Source of the DNA: Gemmatimonadota bacterium | Lineage (GTDB): Bacteria; Gemmatimonadota; Gemmatimonadetes; Longimicrobiales; Gaopeijiaceae | Direction: 5' to 3' | DNA: 64,000 nt | Assembly: GCA_021295835.1 (NCBI GenBank) | Contig: JAGWBP010000005.1 | Coordinates: 1 to 64,000 of the forward strand | Shown: one piece after another, positions 54,680-63,404 of the stretch | Layout: every line of letters starts with the position of its first letter | Numbering within the stretch: position 1 is the first letter of the stretch | Program-made: the position numbers and the translations under genes | Notes under the pieces: generated by a model | The model's input: the letters and a program-made list of their open reading frames with translations, nothing else | Database searches by the model: none | Told to the model about the DNA's origin: nothing

Positions 54680-56506
54680 ATGCCCAACCGTCTCGCCACC
54701 GAAACCAGCCCGTACCTGCTGCAGCACGCCGACAATCCCGTCCAGTGGTATCCCTGGGGCGACGAGGCGCTCCGGCTGGCGCGCGAGCAGGACCGTCCGA
54801 TACTCCTCTCGGTCGGCTACTCGGCCTGCCACTGGTGCCACGTCATGGAGCGCGAGTCGTTCCGCGACCCCGAGGTGGCGGCGCTGATGAACGAGTCCTT
54901 CGTGAACGTCAAGGTGGACCGCGAGGAGCGGCCCGACATCGACTCGATCTACATGCGGGCCGTGCAGGCGATGACCGGGCAGGGCGGCTGGCCGCTCACG
55001 GCCTTCCTTACCCCCGACGGGGCTCCCTACTACGGCGGCACCTACTTCCCGCCAGCGCCCCGGCCTGGCCTGCCCTCCTTTCGGCAGCTCCTGGCGGCGG
55101 CGGCAGCGGCGTATCGGGAGCGCAGCGGCGAGGTGGTGCAGGCAAGCGCCCGCCTGACCGAGATGCTGGAGCGCAGCGCCATCGAGGCGCACTCCAGCGA
55201 CGGTCGCGGCATGGTCGAAGACGGGCGCCTCTTCGAGCACGCCGTTCAGGTGGCTGGACGCACCTTCGATCCGGCCCACGGGGGCTTCGGCAGCGCCCCC
55301 AAGTTTCCGCAACCCGACTTCCTCGGTTTCCTGCTCCGCACCGGCGACGGCGAGGAGCGCGGACCCTCGATGGCCGTGCGCACCCTGCAGCGGATGGCGG
55401 CCGGGGGGATCCGGGACCACTGCGGGGGCGGCTTCCACCGCTATTCGGTCGACGCCCGCTGGCTGGTGCCGCACTTCGAGAAGATGCTCTACGACAACGC
55501 GCTCATCGCCCGCTCGCTCGTCCAGGCCAGCGTGCTCCTGGGCCCGCAGCGGGGAGCGGGGCTGGCCGAGGTCGCAGAGGAGACGCTCGACTACATGATC
55601 CGTGACCTAGGATCGCCGGAGGGCGCCTTCTTCTCCTCTCGGGACGCCGACTCCGAGGGTGAGGAGGGGACCTTCTACCTATGGACGCCGGAGCAGGTGG
55701 AGGAGGCGCTCGGCAGGAGCGACGCACGCCTCCTCTGCCGAGTGTACGACGTGAGCGAGGCAGGCAACTTCGAGGGCAGGAACATCCTGCACCTGCCGCA
55801 CGACCTGGACGCCGTGGCCCGAAGCGAGGGGATGTCGCGCGACGAGCTGGACCGGGTGCTGGCGGAGTCGCTCGCCAGAATGATGGAGGTCAGGAGCTCG
55901 CGACCGGCGCCCAGGCGCGACGACAAGGCCATCACGGCGTGGAACGGCATGGCGATTCAGGCCCTTGCCGAGGCGGGGCGTGCGCTCGGACAACCGGACT
56001 ACACCCGGCGGGCCGAGATCGCGGCCGAGCACCTGCTGGACGCGCTCCGGGCGGACAACCGCCTGATGCGCATCTGGGCGGGAGGGCGCGCCCAGATCGG
56101 TGGCTTCCTGGAGGACTACGCCGCCCTGGGCACTGCCTGCATCTCGCTCTACGAGGCGACGCTGGCGCCGCGCTGGACCGAGGAGGCCACCTGGTGCGCC
56201 GACGCGGCGCTGGCGCACTTCTGGTCGAGCTCCGAGCGGCTCTTCTACGACTCGCCTGCGGACGGCGAAGAGCTGCTGGTCAGGCCGAGGGAGATCATGG
56301 ACAACGCCACGCCGTCGGGGAACTCGCTTGCGGTCGAGCTCCTCGTCCGAATAGGGGCGCTGACATGTTCCAGCGAGTACCTGGAGGTCGTCGAGACGGT
56401 GCTCCGGAGGGAGCGCGGTGCCATGGAGCGCTATCCGCTTGGCCTGGGCCGACTTCTCGCGGCGATGCACTCCTACGAGACTTCCCCCATGGAATGCAAG
56501 AGATGA
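54680..56506 (+). CDS. YyaL/spermatogenesis-associated-20-like thioredoxin-domain protein
   Basis: The 608-residue protein starts MPNRLATETSPYLLQHADNPVQW. It has a thioredoxin-fold N-terminus with ILLSVGYSACHWCHVMERESF (CHWC motif) and VNVKVDREERPDID. A glycosidase-like (alpha/alpha)6 domain follows, with APKFPQPDFL, GGFHRYSVDARWLVPHFEKMLYDNA and DDKAITAWNGMAIQALAEAG. The family is widespread and its function unknown. It is shorter than the usual 650-700 residues: it ends soon after YPLGLGRLLAAMHSYE, lacking the expected C-terminal strands. Its TGA overlaps the ATG of the E1 gene. Confidence 0.88.
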   Translation: MPNRLATETSPYLLQHADNPVQWYPWGDEALRLAREQDRPILLSVGYSACHWCHVMERESFRDPEVAALMNESFVNVKVDREERPDIDSIYMRAVQAMTGQGGWPLTAFLTPDGAPYYGGTYFPPAPRPGLPSFRQLLAAAAAAYRERSGEVVQASARLTEMLERSAIEAHSSDGRGMVEDGRLFEHAVQVAGRTFDPAHGGFGSAPKFPQPDFLGFLLRTGDGEERGPSMAVRTLQRMAAGGIRDHCGGGFHRYSVDARWLVPHFEKMLYDNALIARSLVQASVLLGPQRGAGLAEVAEETLDYMIRDLGSPEGAFFSSRDADSEGEEGTFYLWTPEQVEEALGRSDARLLCRVYDVSEAGNFEGRNILHLPHDLDAVARSEGMSRDELDRVLAESLARMMEVRSSRPAPRRDDKAITAWNGMAIQALAEAGRALGQPDYTRRAEIAAEHLLDALRADNRLMRIWAGGRAQIGGFLEDYAALGTACISLYEATLAPRWTEEATWCADAALAHFWSSSERLFYDSPADGEELLVRPREIMDNATPSGNSLAVELLVRIGALTCSSEYLEVVETVLRRERGAMERYPLGLGRLLAAMHSYETSPMECKR

Positions 56507-58674
56507 CGAGAACGCAGACACCCGCCAGCCCGACCGGGCTAGCGGACGCAACCGAGGTCGAACACCATCCGGAGACGGCACCCGAGGCGCCGTCGCGCGA
56601 GAAGCTCCTCGATTGGTACCGGACGATGCTCACCGCGCGGGCCATCGACGACCGCGAGGTCGCGCTCTACCGGCAGGGCAAGGTCTTCTTCCTCATCTCC
56701 GGCGCGGGACACGAGGCAGTGCAGGTGGCGCTCGCCGACCTGGTGCGTCCGGCATCGGACTGGTTCTACTTCTACTACCGCGACCGTGCGTTTGCGCTCG
56801 CGCTCGGCGTCTCGCCGACCGAGCTCCTCCTGCAGGGGATCGGCGCGGAGGCCGACCCGGCAAGCGGCGGCCGACAGATGCCGTGCCACTACGGGGACGC
56901 GCGCTTCAACATCGTCTCGGCGTCTTCGCCGACGGGCACGCAGTTCCTGCAGGCCGTGGGCACCGCCGAGGCCGGTTTGCGGGCCGGTCGCGACCCGGCG
57001 CTCAGAGCCCGGATCGGGACCTTCGCCGAGGACGAGATCGTCGTCTGCACGGCGGGCGACGGCACCACCTCGGAGGGCGAGTTCTGGGAGGCGCTCAACA
57101 CGGCCTGCAACCTGAAGCTGCCCGTCCTCTTCCTCATCGAGGACAACGAGTACGCGATCTCGGTGCCGGTGGAGGTACAGACAGCGGGCGGCAGCATCTC
57201 GAGCCTGCTGGGCGGCTTTCCGCATCTGCGCACGTGGGAGTGCGACGGCACCGACATGATCGACAGCCACCGGGCCGCAGCCGCAGCGGTGGAGTGGTGC
57301 AGGGCGAGGCGGGGACCGGCGCTGCTCCACGCGCACACGGTCCGCCCCTACTCGCACTCGGGATCCGACGACGAGAGGGCGTACCGCACTCGGGCCGAGC
57401 TCGAGCTTCAGGAGCGGAGGGACCCGATCCGCAGGGGACGCGAACTCCTGCTGGAGATCGGCGCCGCAGCCGGCGCGGAGCTCGACCGCATGGCCGAAGG
57501 GGTGGCGTCCGAGGTCGCGGCGGCGAGCGACGAGGCGCTCCAGCACCCGCAGCCGGCACCCGAGACGGCGATGAGGTGGCTCTACTCCGAGAGCGCCGAT
57601 CCGACCAGCGCGGACTTCGACACCGAGGACCGGCCCGACTTCGCCGACGACCGCCCGCTCACCATGGTGGACCTGGTCAACCGGTGCTTGCGCGACGAGA
57701 TGCAGCGCGACCCCAGGATCGTGGTGTTCGGGCAGGACGTGGCCGACGCCTCGCGCGAAGAAGCCCTGAACGAGGTGTCCGGAAAGGGCGGCGTCTTCAA
57801 GGCCACGCACGGACTCCAGGCGCGCTTCGGGAGCAACCGCGTCTACAACTCGCCGCTCGCCGAGGCGAACATCGTGGGACGCGCGATCGGGATGGCGGTG
57901 CGCGGGATCCGCCCCGTAGTCGAGATTCAGTTTGTCGACTACATATGGCCAGCCTTCATGCAAATCCGCAACGAGCTGGCCACGATGCGCTACCGTTCGG
58001 CGGGAAGCTGGGGGGTGCCGGTCGTGGTGCGCGTAACGTACGGCGGCTACATCAAGGGCGGGATCTACCACTCGCAGACGGGCGCCACGATCTTCTCGCA
58101 CACGGCGGGGCTGCGGGTGGCGCTGCCCTCCAACGCGCTCGACGCGAACGGGCTGCTCCGGACCGCGATCCGCTCCGACGACCCGGTGATCTTCCTGGAG
58201 CACAAGCACCTGTACCGCCAGGTCCACAACAAGTCGCCGGACCCCGGCCCGGGGTACATGGTGCCCTTCGGCAAGGCGAAGGTGGTGCGCCCGGGCGAGG
58301 ACATAACCGTGGTCGCTTGCGGCGCAATGGTGAAGCGCTCGTTGGACGCGGCGCTCGCGGCCGCTGCGGGCCACGGCATTGACGCCGAGGTGATCGACCT
58401 GCGCACGATCTCGCCGCTCGACATGGAGACGATCGCTGCGTCGGTGCGGCGCACGAACAAGGTGATCATCGCGCACGAGGACGCTCTCTCGTGGGGGATC
58501 GGCTCCGAGGTGGCCGCACGCATCGCCGACGAGCTCTTCCCGTGGCTCGACGGGCCAGTGCGGCGGGTCGCGGCGCTCGACACCTGGGTGGCGTACGCCC
58601 CTGAGCTCGAGAAGGCGATCCTGCCCCAGACGGACGATGTGCTAGAGGCGCTGGTGGAGCTGGCCGCGTACTAG
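56503..58674 (+). CDS. 2-oxoacid dehydrogenase E1, fused alpha and beta subunits
   Basis: The 723-residue protein joins both E1 chains. The alpha part has YRTMLTARAIDDREVALYRQGKVFF, the TPP/Mg motif GDGTTSEGEFWEALNTACNLKLPVLFLIEDNEYAI, and RPYSHSGSDD. The beta part, from about residue 385, has VFGQDVADASREEALNEVSGKGGVFKAT, NSPLAEANIVGRAIGMA, and VIDLRTISPLDMETI. It decarboxylates pyruvate or branched-chain 2-oxoacids; which one cannot be told from motifs. E2 and E3 are not in the window. The ATG overlaps the YyaL stop, and its own stop overlaps the convergent DCC gene by 4 bp. Confidence 0.92.
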   Translation: MTRTQTPASPTGLADATEVEHHPETAPEAPSREKLLDWYRTMLTARAIDDREVALYRQGKVFFLISGAGHEAVQVALADLVRPASDWFYFYYRDRAFALALGVSPTELLLQGIGAEADPASGGRQMPCHYGDARFNIVSASSPTGTQFLQAVGTAEAGLRAGRDPALRARIGTFAEDEIVVCTAGDGTTSEGEFWEALNTACNLKLPVLFLIEDNEYAISVPVEVQTAGGSISSLLGGFPHLRTWECDGTDMIDSHRAAAAAVEWCRARRGPALLHAHTVRPYSHSGSDDERAYRTRAELELQERRDPIRRGRELLLEIGAAAGAELDRMAEGVASEVAAASDEALQHPQPAPETAMRWLYSESADPTSADFDTEDRPDFADDRPLTMVDLVNRCLRDEMQRDPRIVVFGQDVADASREEALNEVSGKGGVFKATHGLQARFGSNRVYNSPLAEANIVGRAIGMAVRGIRPVVEIQFVDYIWPAFMQIRNELATMRYRSAGSWGVPVVVRVTYGGYIKGGIYHSQTGATIFSHTAGLRVALPSNALDANGLLRTAIRSDDPVIFLEHKHLYRQVHNKSPDPGPGYMVPFGKAKVVRPGEDITVVACGAMVKRSLDAALAAAAGHGIDAEVIDLRTISPLDMETIAASVRRTNKVIIAHEDALSWGIGSEVAARIADELFPWLDGPVRRVAALDTWVAYAPELEKAILPQTDDVLEALVELAAY

Positions 58675-59003
58675 AACCACCTGCGGCGGGAGGCGAAGGC
58701 TCGGTAGATGCCGTCGCGCAGGGTGCGCGGAATCGCCTTGGCAAGGAGGCCGACGGCCCGTAGGGGCAGCGGCAGGTGGCGGGCGATGCGGAGGACGGCG
58801 GTCGACTCGGTGTGGACGCCGTCCCGGTCGACCAGGACTATGGAGTCCGGTAGCGAGTCGAAGTCGATGCCCGGGTCGGCCGTCGCGACCACCTGGCGCG
58901 CGACCGCAGAGCCGAGCGGCGCGTGGTCGAGGCTGCGCCCTCGGCGGCACGCCCAGGCAGCCGCCCGACTGCAGAAGGCGCACTCGCCGTCGTAGAGGAC
59001 CAA
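58671..59003 (-). CDS. DCC-family thiol-disulphide oxidoreductase
   Basis: The protein of 110 residues begins VLYDGECAFCSRAAAW. It has the DGxCxxC motif that names the DxxCxxC family, then HAPLGSAVARQ and SIVLVDRDGVHTESTAVLRIARHL. The thioredoxin-like fold is predicted to act in redox chemistry; partners are unknown. The start is probably TTG at 59003, as no better codon exists before the motif. It is tail-to-tail with the E1 gene. Confidence 0.82.
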   Translation of the reverse strand: MVLYDGECAFCSRAAAWACRRGRSLDHAPLGSAVARQVVATADPGIDFDSLPDSIVLVDRDGVHTESTAVLRIARHLPLPLRAVGLLAKAIPRTLRDGIYRAFASRRRWF

Positions 59004-59043
59004 CTCCCGCGCGGGATGGACCGCTTCGTTCGCCTCTCCATGC

Positions 59044-59082
59044 TGTAATGTATGCTTTACAATATGTAATCCATGGTTTACA
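59044..59082 (+). repeat. TGTAA/TTACA tandem palindrome array D
   Basis: The units are TGTAATGTATGCTTTACA and TGTAATCCATGGTTTACA, with the spacer ata. Unit 1 is identical to unit 1 of array E, and unit 2 to unit 2 of array C. It lies between the divergent DCC and amidohydrolase genes. The remaining bases of 59083-59274 show no feature I can support. Confidence 0.85.
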
Positions 59083-59274
59083 ACGCCGATGCCGTGGCTG
59101 GACTGTTAGCTCTTCGTTGCGTTTCGCCAAGGGGTCAAGCTACAACCCGCGAGCGGGTAAACAAGCCTCCCAGGCCGTCTGAGCGGAGTTCCACCGCGCG
59201 GGAAGGGCGGCGCGCTACCTTTACGACGCAGTCGTGACGGAGGCAGTCCCACATCGCCCGCCGAGGACCTCCCG

Positions 59275-60729
59275 ATGTCCCCCAACGCCTTGCCGACAAG
59301 CATCTGGAGCGCACGCCCCGCGACGATCCTCGCACTGACCGCCGCCGCGCCAGAGTGGGCGTGCGGCGATGGTCCCGACCCGCAGCCCGATCCCGCCGCC
59401 CACACCGACCGCCCCCTTCTCGTCGACGGCGGCACGGTCGTCGCGATGGACGACGCGGGTACGATCCTCGAAGGCGGCGCGGTCCTGGTCGAGGGGGATC
59501 GAATCGCCGCCCTGCTGGGCGCGGGAGACCCCCGCCCCTCCGGCACCGAGGTCGTCGACGCGACCGGGCACCTGGTCATTCCCGGCCTAGTCAACGTGCA
59601 CGGCCACGCAGCCATGTCGCTGCTCCGCGGACTCGCCGACGACCTTCCCCTCATGACCTGGCTGAACGACTACATCTTCCCCGCCGAGGCCGCGCTCGTC
59701 GCACCCGACTTCGTCTACTGGGGCACGCTGCTCTCGTCGGTCGAGATGCTGAAGGGCGGCACGACCACCTTCGCCGACATGTACTACTTCCGCGACGATA
59801 TGGCAAGAGCCGCGATCGACGCGGGGATCCGCGCGGTGACCGGGCCGCACGTGATCGGCTTCCCCACCCCCGACTTCGCTTCGCCCCAGGCGTCGCTCGC
59901 CGAGGCGGCCGAGTTCATGGAGCGCTACCGGGACCACCCCACCATCGTTGCCGCGGTCGCCGCCCACGCGCTCTACACCACGCCGTTGGCCGCGGTCGAG
60001 GCCGCCTTCCGGCTCGCCGAGGAGTACGACGCCCCATTTCAGATCCACGCCGCCGAGGACCCTTCCGAGGACTCGATGGCGCGCGAGCTCACCGGGATGG
60101 GGGTCATCGAGGCGCTGGAGTCGATCGGCGCGCTCAGGCCTGGGACGGTGCTCGCCCACGCCGTCTACCTGTCGGACGCGGACATCGCTCGCATCGCGGG
60201 GGGCGGGGCCGGGATCGCGCACAACCCCCAGAGCAACATGAAGCTGGGGGTCGCGCGGGCGGCGCCGGTGGCGAGGGCGCTGGCGGCGGGGATCCCGGTG
60301 GGGCTGGGCACGGACGGGCCGGCCAGCAACAACGACCTCGACCTGTTCGACGAGATGGACGCCGCCGCCAAGGTGCAGAAGTTCATGCTGGGCGACCCGG
60401 CGGCCCTCCCGGCGGAGACCGTCTTCCGCATGGCCACGATGGGAGGCGCACGGGTGCTGAACCTGCACGGAGAGATCGGCTCGCTGGAGCCGGGCAAGCG
60501 CGCCGACATCGTGCTTGTGGACGTGGGGCGCCCGGGGCTAACCCCTCTCTACAGCGCCTATTCGCACCTCGTCTACGCCGTGCGCGGCAGCGACGTGGCC
60601 ACCGTGATCGTGAACGGTCGGGTGGTGGTGCGCGACCGCGAAATCCTCACCGTGGACGAGAAGGAGGTCATGGATCGGGCGCGGGGGTTCGGAGCGCGGG
60701 TGCGCGAGGTGATGGAGGGGGTGGGGTGA
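59275..60729 (+). CDS. Amidohydrolase, SAH/MTA deaminase-like, with possible lipoprotein signal
   Basis: The 484-residue protein has an N-terminal stretch ILALTAAAPEWACGD that may be a signal with a lipidated Cys. The lipobox is poor, so it may also be cytoplasmic. The catalytic barrel has VIPGLVNVHGHAAMSLLRGL (metal HxH), FQIHAAEDPSEDS, VLAHAVYLSDADI, GLGTDGPASNNDLDLFDEM (metal Asp), and the end ANIVLVDVG-like GKRADIVLVDV. This is the MtaD/TrzN/ATZ-type metal-dependent deaminase group. The substrate may be S-adenosylhomocysteine or methylthioadenosine. It sits between arrays D and E. Confidence 0.87.
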   Translation: MSPNALPTSIWSARPATILALTAAAPEWACGDGPDPQPDPAAHTDRPLLVDGGTVVAMDDAGTILEGGAVLVEGDRIAALLGAGDPRPSGTEVVDATGHLVIPGLVNVHGHAAMSLLRGLADDLPLMTWLNDYIFPAEAALVAPDFVYWGTLLSSVEMLKGGTTTFADMYYFRDDMARAAIDAGIRAVTGPHVIGFPTPDFASPQASLAEAAEFMERYRDHPTIVAAVAAHALYTTPLAAVEAAFRLAEEYDAPFQIHAAEDPSEDSMARELTGMGVIEALESIGALRPGTVLAHAVYLSDADIARIAGGGAGIAHNPQSNMKLGVARAAPVARALAAGIPVGLGTDGPASNNDLDLFDEMDAAAKVQKFMLGDPAALPAETVFRMATMGGARVLNLHGEIGSLEPGKRADIVLVDVGRPGLTPLYSAYSHLVYAVRGSDVATVIVNGRVVVRDREILTVDEKEVMDRARGFGARVREVMEGVG

Positions 60730-60797
60730 AGCCGACGACCCGGAGGTCCACTTCGTGCGGGTGGTTCGGCTCCTGACGCCGGACGGCCCTTCCGTGG

Positions 60798-61976
60798 ATG
60801 GCCAGCCCGGCCCTTGACGCACTCCGCTTCATGCGGGGTTGGGCCGGACACACCCGCGGGGCCTCGCTCCGGGGGGTGGAGGTGGACGATATCCAGATCG
60901 AGGACGACTCCCTGCCCGCAGTCCCGGTAGGAGGCACCGCAGGGCACGCTGGCAGGAGCTTGCGCGCCTGGCGGTACCGGTCAGGGAAGCCCTCCGCCCG
61001 GCCCCCAAGACCCGGCTGGGTGCTGCTGCACGGCGCGACGCGCCCGGGTCCCCACCACCCCGAGATCGTCCGCTGCGCGACGGCGCTAGCGGGGGCGGGA
61101 GGCGACGTGCTCATCCCCGAGGTGACTGCGTGGCGCAAGCTCGACCTGGATCCAGCCCCCGCCCGCCGCGCTCTCGCCCTGGCGGCGCGCCAACAGCATC
61201 GCGACCCGCACGTGAGCCCCGGCGGCACCGTGTTGGCCGGGTTTTCCTTCGGTTGCCCCCAAGCCATCGCCTCCGGCACCGAACTGGCCCGCGCGGGGGT
61301 GGTGCGGGGAGTCCTCGGCTACGGGGGCTACCACAGCCTCGACAGCGCCATTCGTTTCGGCCTCACGGGCCGCTACGAATGGCGGGGGCGCACGGAGAAG
61401 CTCCACCCCGACCCCTACGGACGCTGGGTCGTTGCCGCCAACTTCCTGCACCGCATTCCCGGCATGGATTGTGCTGCGGACGTTTCTCGTGCCCTCGGCC
61501 GACTTGCGGCGCTCGCCGGCGACATCGGGTTTGCAGCCTACGGACGGGAGAGCGACAGCTACAAGGCGGAGGCCATGGCATCGGTGTCCGCACGCAACCG
61601 GGAGCTCTTTCGCTTCTTCGCACCCGACGCCGGGGTGGAGCCGGACCCCAATCTTGCCCGCGAGCTAGCCCCCCAACTGGCAGCCGCGGCTCGCGATACC
61701 TACCCGGAGCTCGAGATCTCCCACGCACTCGACCAACCTTCGCTGCAAGAGATGCCCTTCCCGCCGTGTCACCTGATCCACGGTCGCCACGACCGCCTGA
61801 TCCCATTCACCGAGACGATCTCGCTGGAGCGCCACCTGGCACCCCGGACAGAGGTTGCGGCAACCATTACCGGGCTACTCGCGCACTCGCAGGCAGCAGC
61901 GGGGCTTACCCGACCCGTAGAGGCGCTTCGGCTCGCGGCGGCGATCCGCAGCCTGATGAAGCTCCACGCATCGTAG
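60798..61976 (+). CDS. Alpha/beta-fold hydrolase
   Basis: The 392-residue protein has an N-terminal region of about 70 residues, then WVLLHGATRPG (oxyanion His-Gly), the nucleophile elbow VLAGFSFGCPQ (Ser in GxSxG form), an acid region LIHGRHDRLIPFTETI, and a late His in TGLLAHSQ. A helical insert around residues 190-300 replaces a cap domain. It has no signal peptide. The substrate is unknown. It lies 68 bp after the amidohydrolase and ends just before array E, so it travels with its neighbour. Confidence 0.78.
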   Translation: MASPALDALRFMRGWAGHTRGASLRGVEVDDIQIEDDSLPAVPVGGTAGHAGRSLRAWRYRSGKPSARPPRPGWVLLHGATRPGPHHPEIVRCATALAGAGGDVLIPEVTAWRKLDLDPAPARRALALAARQQHRDPHVSPGGTVLAGFSFGCPQAIASGTELARAGVVRGVLGYGGYHSLDSAIRFGLTGRYEWRGRTEKLHPDPYGRWVVAANFLHRIPGMDCAADVSRALGRLAALAGDIGFAAYGRESDSYKAEAMASVSARNRELFRFFAPDAGVEPDPNLARELAPQLAAAARDTYPELEISHALDQPSLQEMPFPPCHLIHGRHDRLIPFTETISLERHLAPRTEVAATITGLLAHSQAAAGLTRPVEALRLAAAIRSLMKLHAS

Positions 61977-62013
61977 CCGCCGCTACCCGGCGGTCGCGCG
62001 AGCCTGCCCACAG

Positions 62014-62052
62014 TGTAATGTATGCTTTACAATGTGTAATCCACGATTTACA
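62014..62052 (+). repeat. TGTAA/TTACA tandem palindrome array E
   Basis: The units are TGTAATGTATGCTTTACA and TGTAATCCACGATTTACA, with the spacer atg. It differs from array D at 3 of 39 positions. It lies between convergent 3' ends (hydrolase and lipoprotein), not at a promoter. Confidence 0.85.
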
Positions 62053-62096
62053 ATGCATCTACCCTTGGCCTGCTCTGCGAGCCTTCCACGGAACCG

Positions 62097-62618
62097 CTAG
62101 GCTTCGCTGCACTGCGTGGGCGTGTCGTCCCGCATCCCGACCTGCACAATGCGCGGCCTGTCGACGCCGCCGACACCCACGTAGCGGAAGACCTCCCCAT
62201 CCAGCTCGCGGGGCATCGGCTCCTGCACGACCTCGGTCTCGGCGCCGTTGAGGAGAGCCGCGAAGGGCGCCGCCTGCGTCCCGGCATCGACATCGGTCGG
62301 GAAGAAAAAGACCACGTCCGGGTGCGAGCCGAATACGAACTGACCCGTCTCGTCGCTGATCCAGAACTCGTCGATCGCAGTGCTCCGCACGACCCCCTGG
62401 AGGACTTGGTTGATCTCGTCAGTCGTGCGCCCGGCCTGGAGGGCCGCGTCCACGAAGTGGGAGGCCAGCGTCGCCTGCGCCGCCATGTGCTCGCCGGCCG
62501 CTTCCTTGCGGGCAGCCGCCTCCACACAGGCATGGTCCTCCGCGCACCCCGAGAAGAGCACTCCCGCGGCCAAGGCGGCAACGGCCGCCCGAGAGCAGAT
62601 ACGCACTCCAGATACCAT
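62097..62618 (-). CDS. Lipoprotein with Cache-like sensor fold
   Basis: The 173-residue protein has a signal and lipobox AAGVLFSGCAE. A helical stretch (AARKEAAGEHMAAQATLASHFVDAAL) is followed by a compact strand-helix domain: IDEFWISDETGQFVFGSHPDVVFFFPTD, EVVQEPMPRELDGEVFRYVGVGG and PRIVQVGM. The order resembles a single Cache/PAS-like extracellular sensor lacking any signalling domain. It probably sits on the inner face of a membrane and binds a small ligand, but this is a guess from fold. It is upstream-adjacent to the TlpA gene on the same strand only by order. Confidence 0.6.
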   Translation of the reverse strand: MVSGVRICSRAAVAALAAGVLFSGCAEDHACVEAAARKEAAGEHMAAQATLASHFVDAALQAGRTTDEINQVLQGVVRSTAIDEFWISDETGQFVFGSHPDVVFFFPTDVDAGTQAAPFAALLNGAETEVVQEPMPRELDGEVFRYVGVGGVDRPRIVQVGMRDDTPTQCSEA

Positions 62619-62686
62619 CTAGATCCTCCCAGTTTGATGTTGGCGTGGTCGTCGACCAGACAAATGGCGCAATGCGGCGGCGCCAG

Positions 62687-63205
62687 TCAATCCCCTGCGG
62701 CAATCACCTCGCGGACCTCCTCCTGCACCTCGGGGGCCATCGGCTCGAAGCCGCCCGTCCACCTCCGGACGAACCGGCCCTCGGCATCGATCAGGAAGGT
62801 TCCGGGAAGGCCTATCAGCCCGTACTTGTCCGCAATGTCCCATGACGGATCGTGGTAGATCGGGAAGGTAACCCCGATCTCGTCCAGGAACGACTGAATG
62901 ATCTCGGCAGCTCCCCGGTCGTCGACGCTCACCCCCACGACCTGGAAGCCCTGCCCGGAGAAGGCGTCGTGCAGGCGCTGCAGCTCCGGCATCTCGTGTC
63001 TGCACGGAGCGCACCAGGTCGCCCAGATGTTGAGCATGTAAGGGGCTCCGTAGAGCGAGCCCCCGTCGAAGGCGCCGCCGTCGAGGTCGTCGGCCACGAA
63101 TGCGGGCACCTTGTCGCCGGGCTGCAGGGGCTTGCCTGGGACTTGGCACCCCGCAAGCACGCCCGCGACCAGGACACCGATGGCGACCGCTGCAGGATGT
63201 CTCAT
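62687..63205 (-). CDS. TlpA/ResA-like thioredoxin lipoprotein
   Basis: The 172-residue protein has signal and lipobox GVLVAGVLAGCQ, then FVADDLDGGAFDGGSLYG. The active site NIWATWCAPCRHEMPEL follows, and VVGVSVDDRGAAEIIQSFLDEIGVTFPIYHDPSW comes before the cis-Pro region YGLIGLPGTFLID. It reduces disulphides in the periplasm, for example in cytochrome c maturation, and would depend on a CcdA-type donor such as the one at 46.6 kb. The start at 63205 gives the lipoprotein signal; the longer frame upstream is not needed. Confidence 0.9.
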   Translation of the reverse strand: MRHPAAVAIGVLVAGVLAGCQVPGKPLQPGDKVPAFVADDLDGGAFDGGSLYGAPYMLNIWATWCAPCRHEMPELQRLHDAFSGQGFQVVGVSVDDRGAAEIIQSFLDEIGVTFPIYHDPSWDIADKYGLIGLPGTFLIDAEGRFVRRWTGGFEPMAPEVQEEVREVIAAGD

Positions 63206-63404
63206 CTCGCCGGTCTCCGGTCTGTAGATTCCGAGAACGGCTTCCGGACGAAGCGCCGCTTGGAGCTCTGGCGCCGTCCACGAGCCGCTGGCCATGGCGA
63301 CCACGGTGAAGCTACCGAACGCTGGGCCGACCCGCCAAGGCGCGCGACCCCGCAGAATGGGTCCAGAAACCACGACACCTCCGACCACGTAGACCGAAGC
63401 TGCA

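Noticed and set aside
56504..56506. TGA of the YyaL gene as a selenocysteine codon
   Set aside because: Reading through gives a short tail with no family similarity, and the TGA overlaps the ATG of the next gene.
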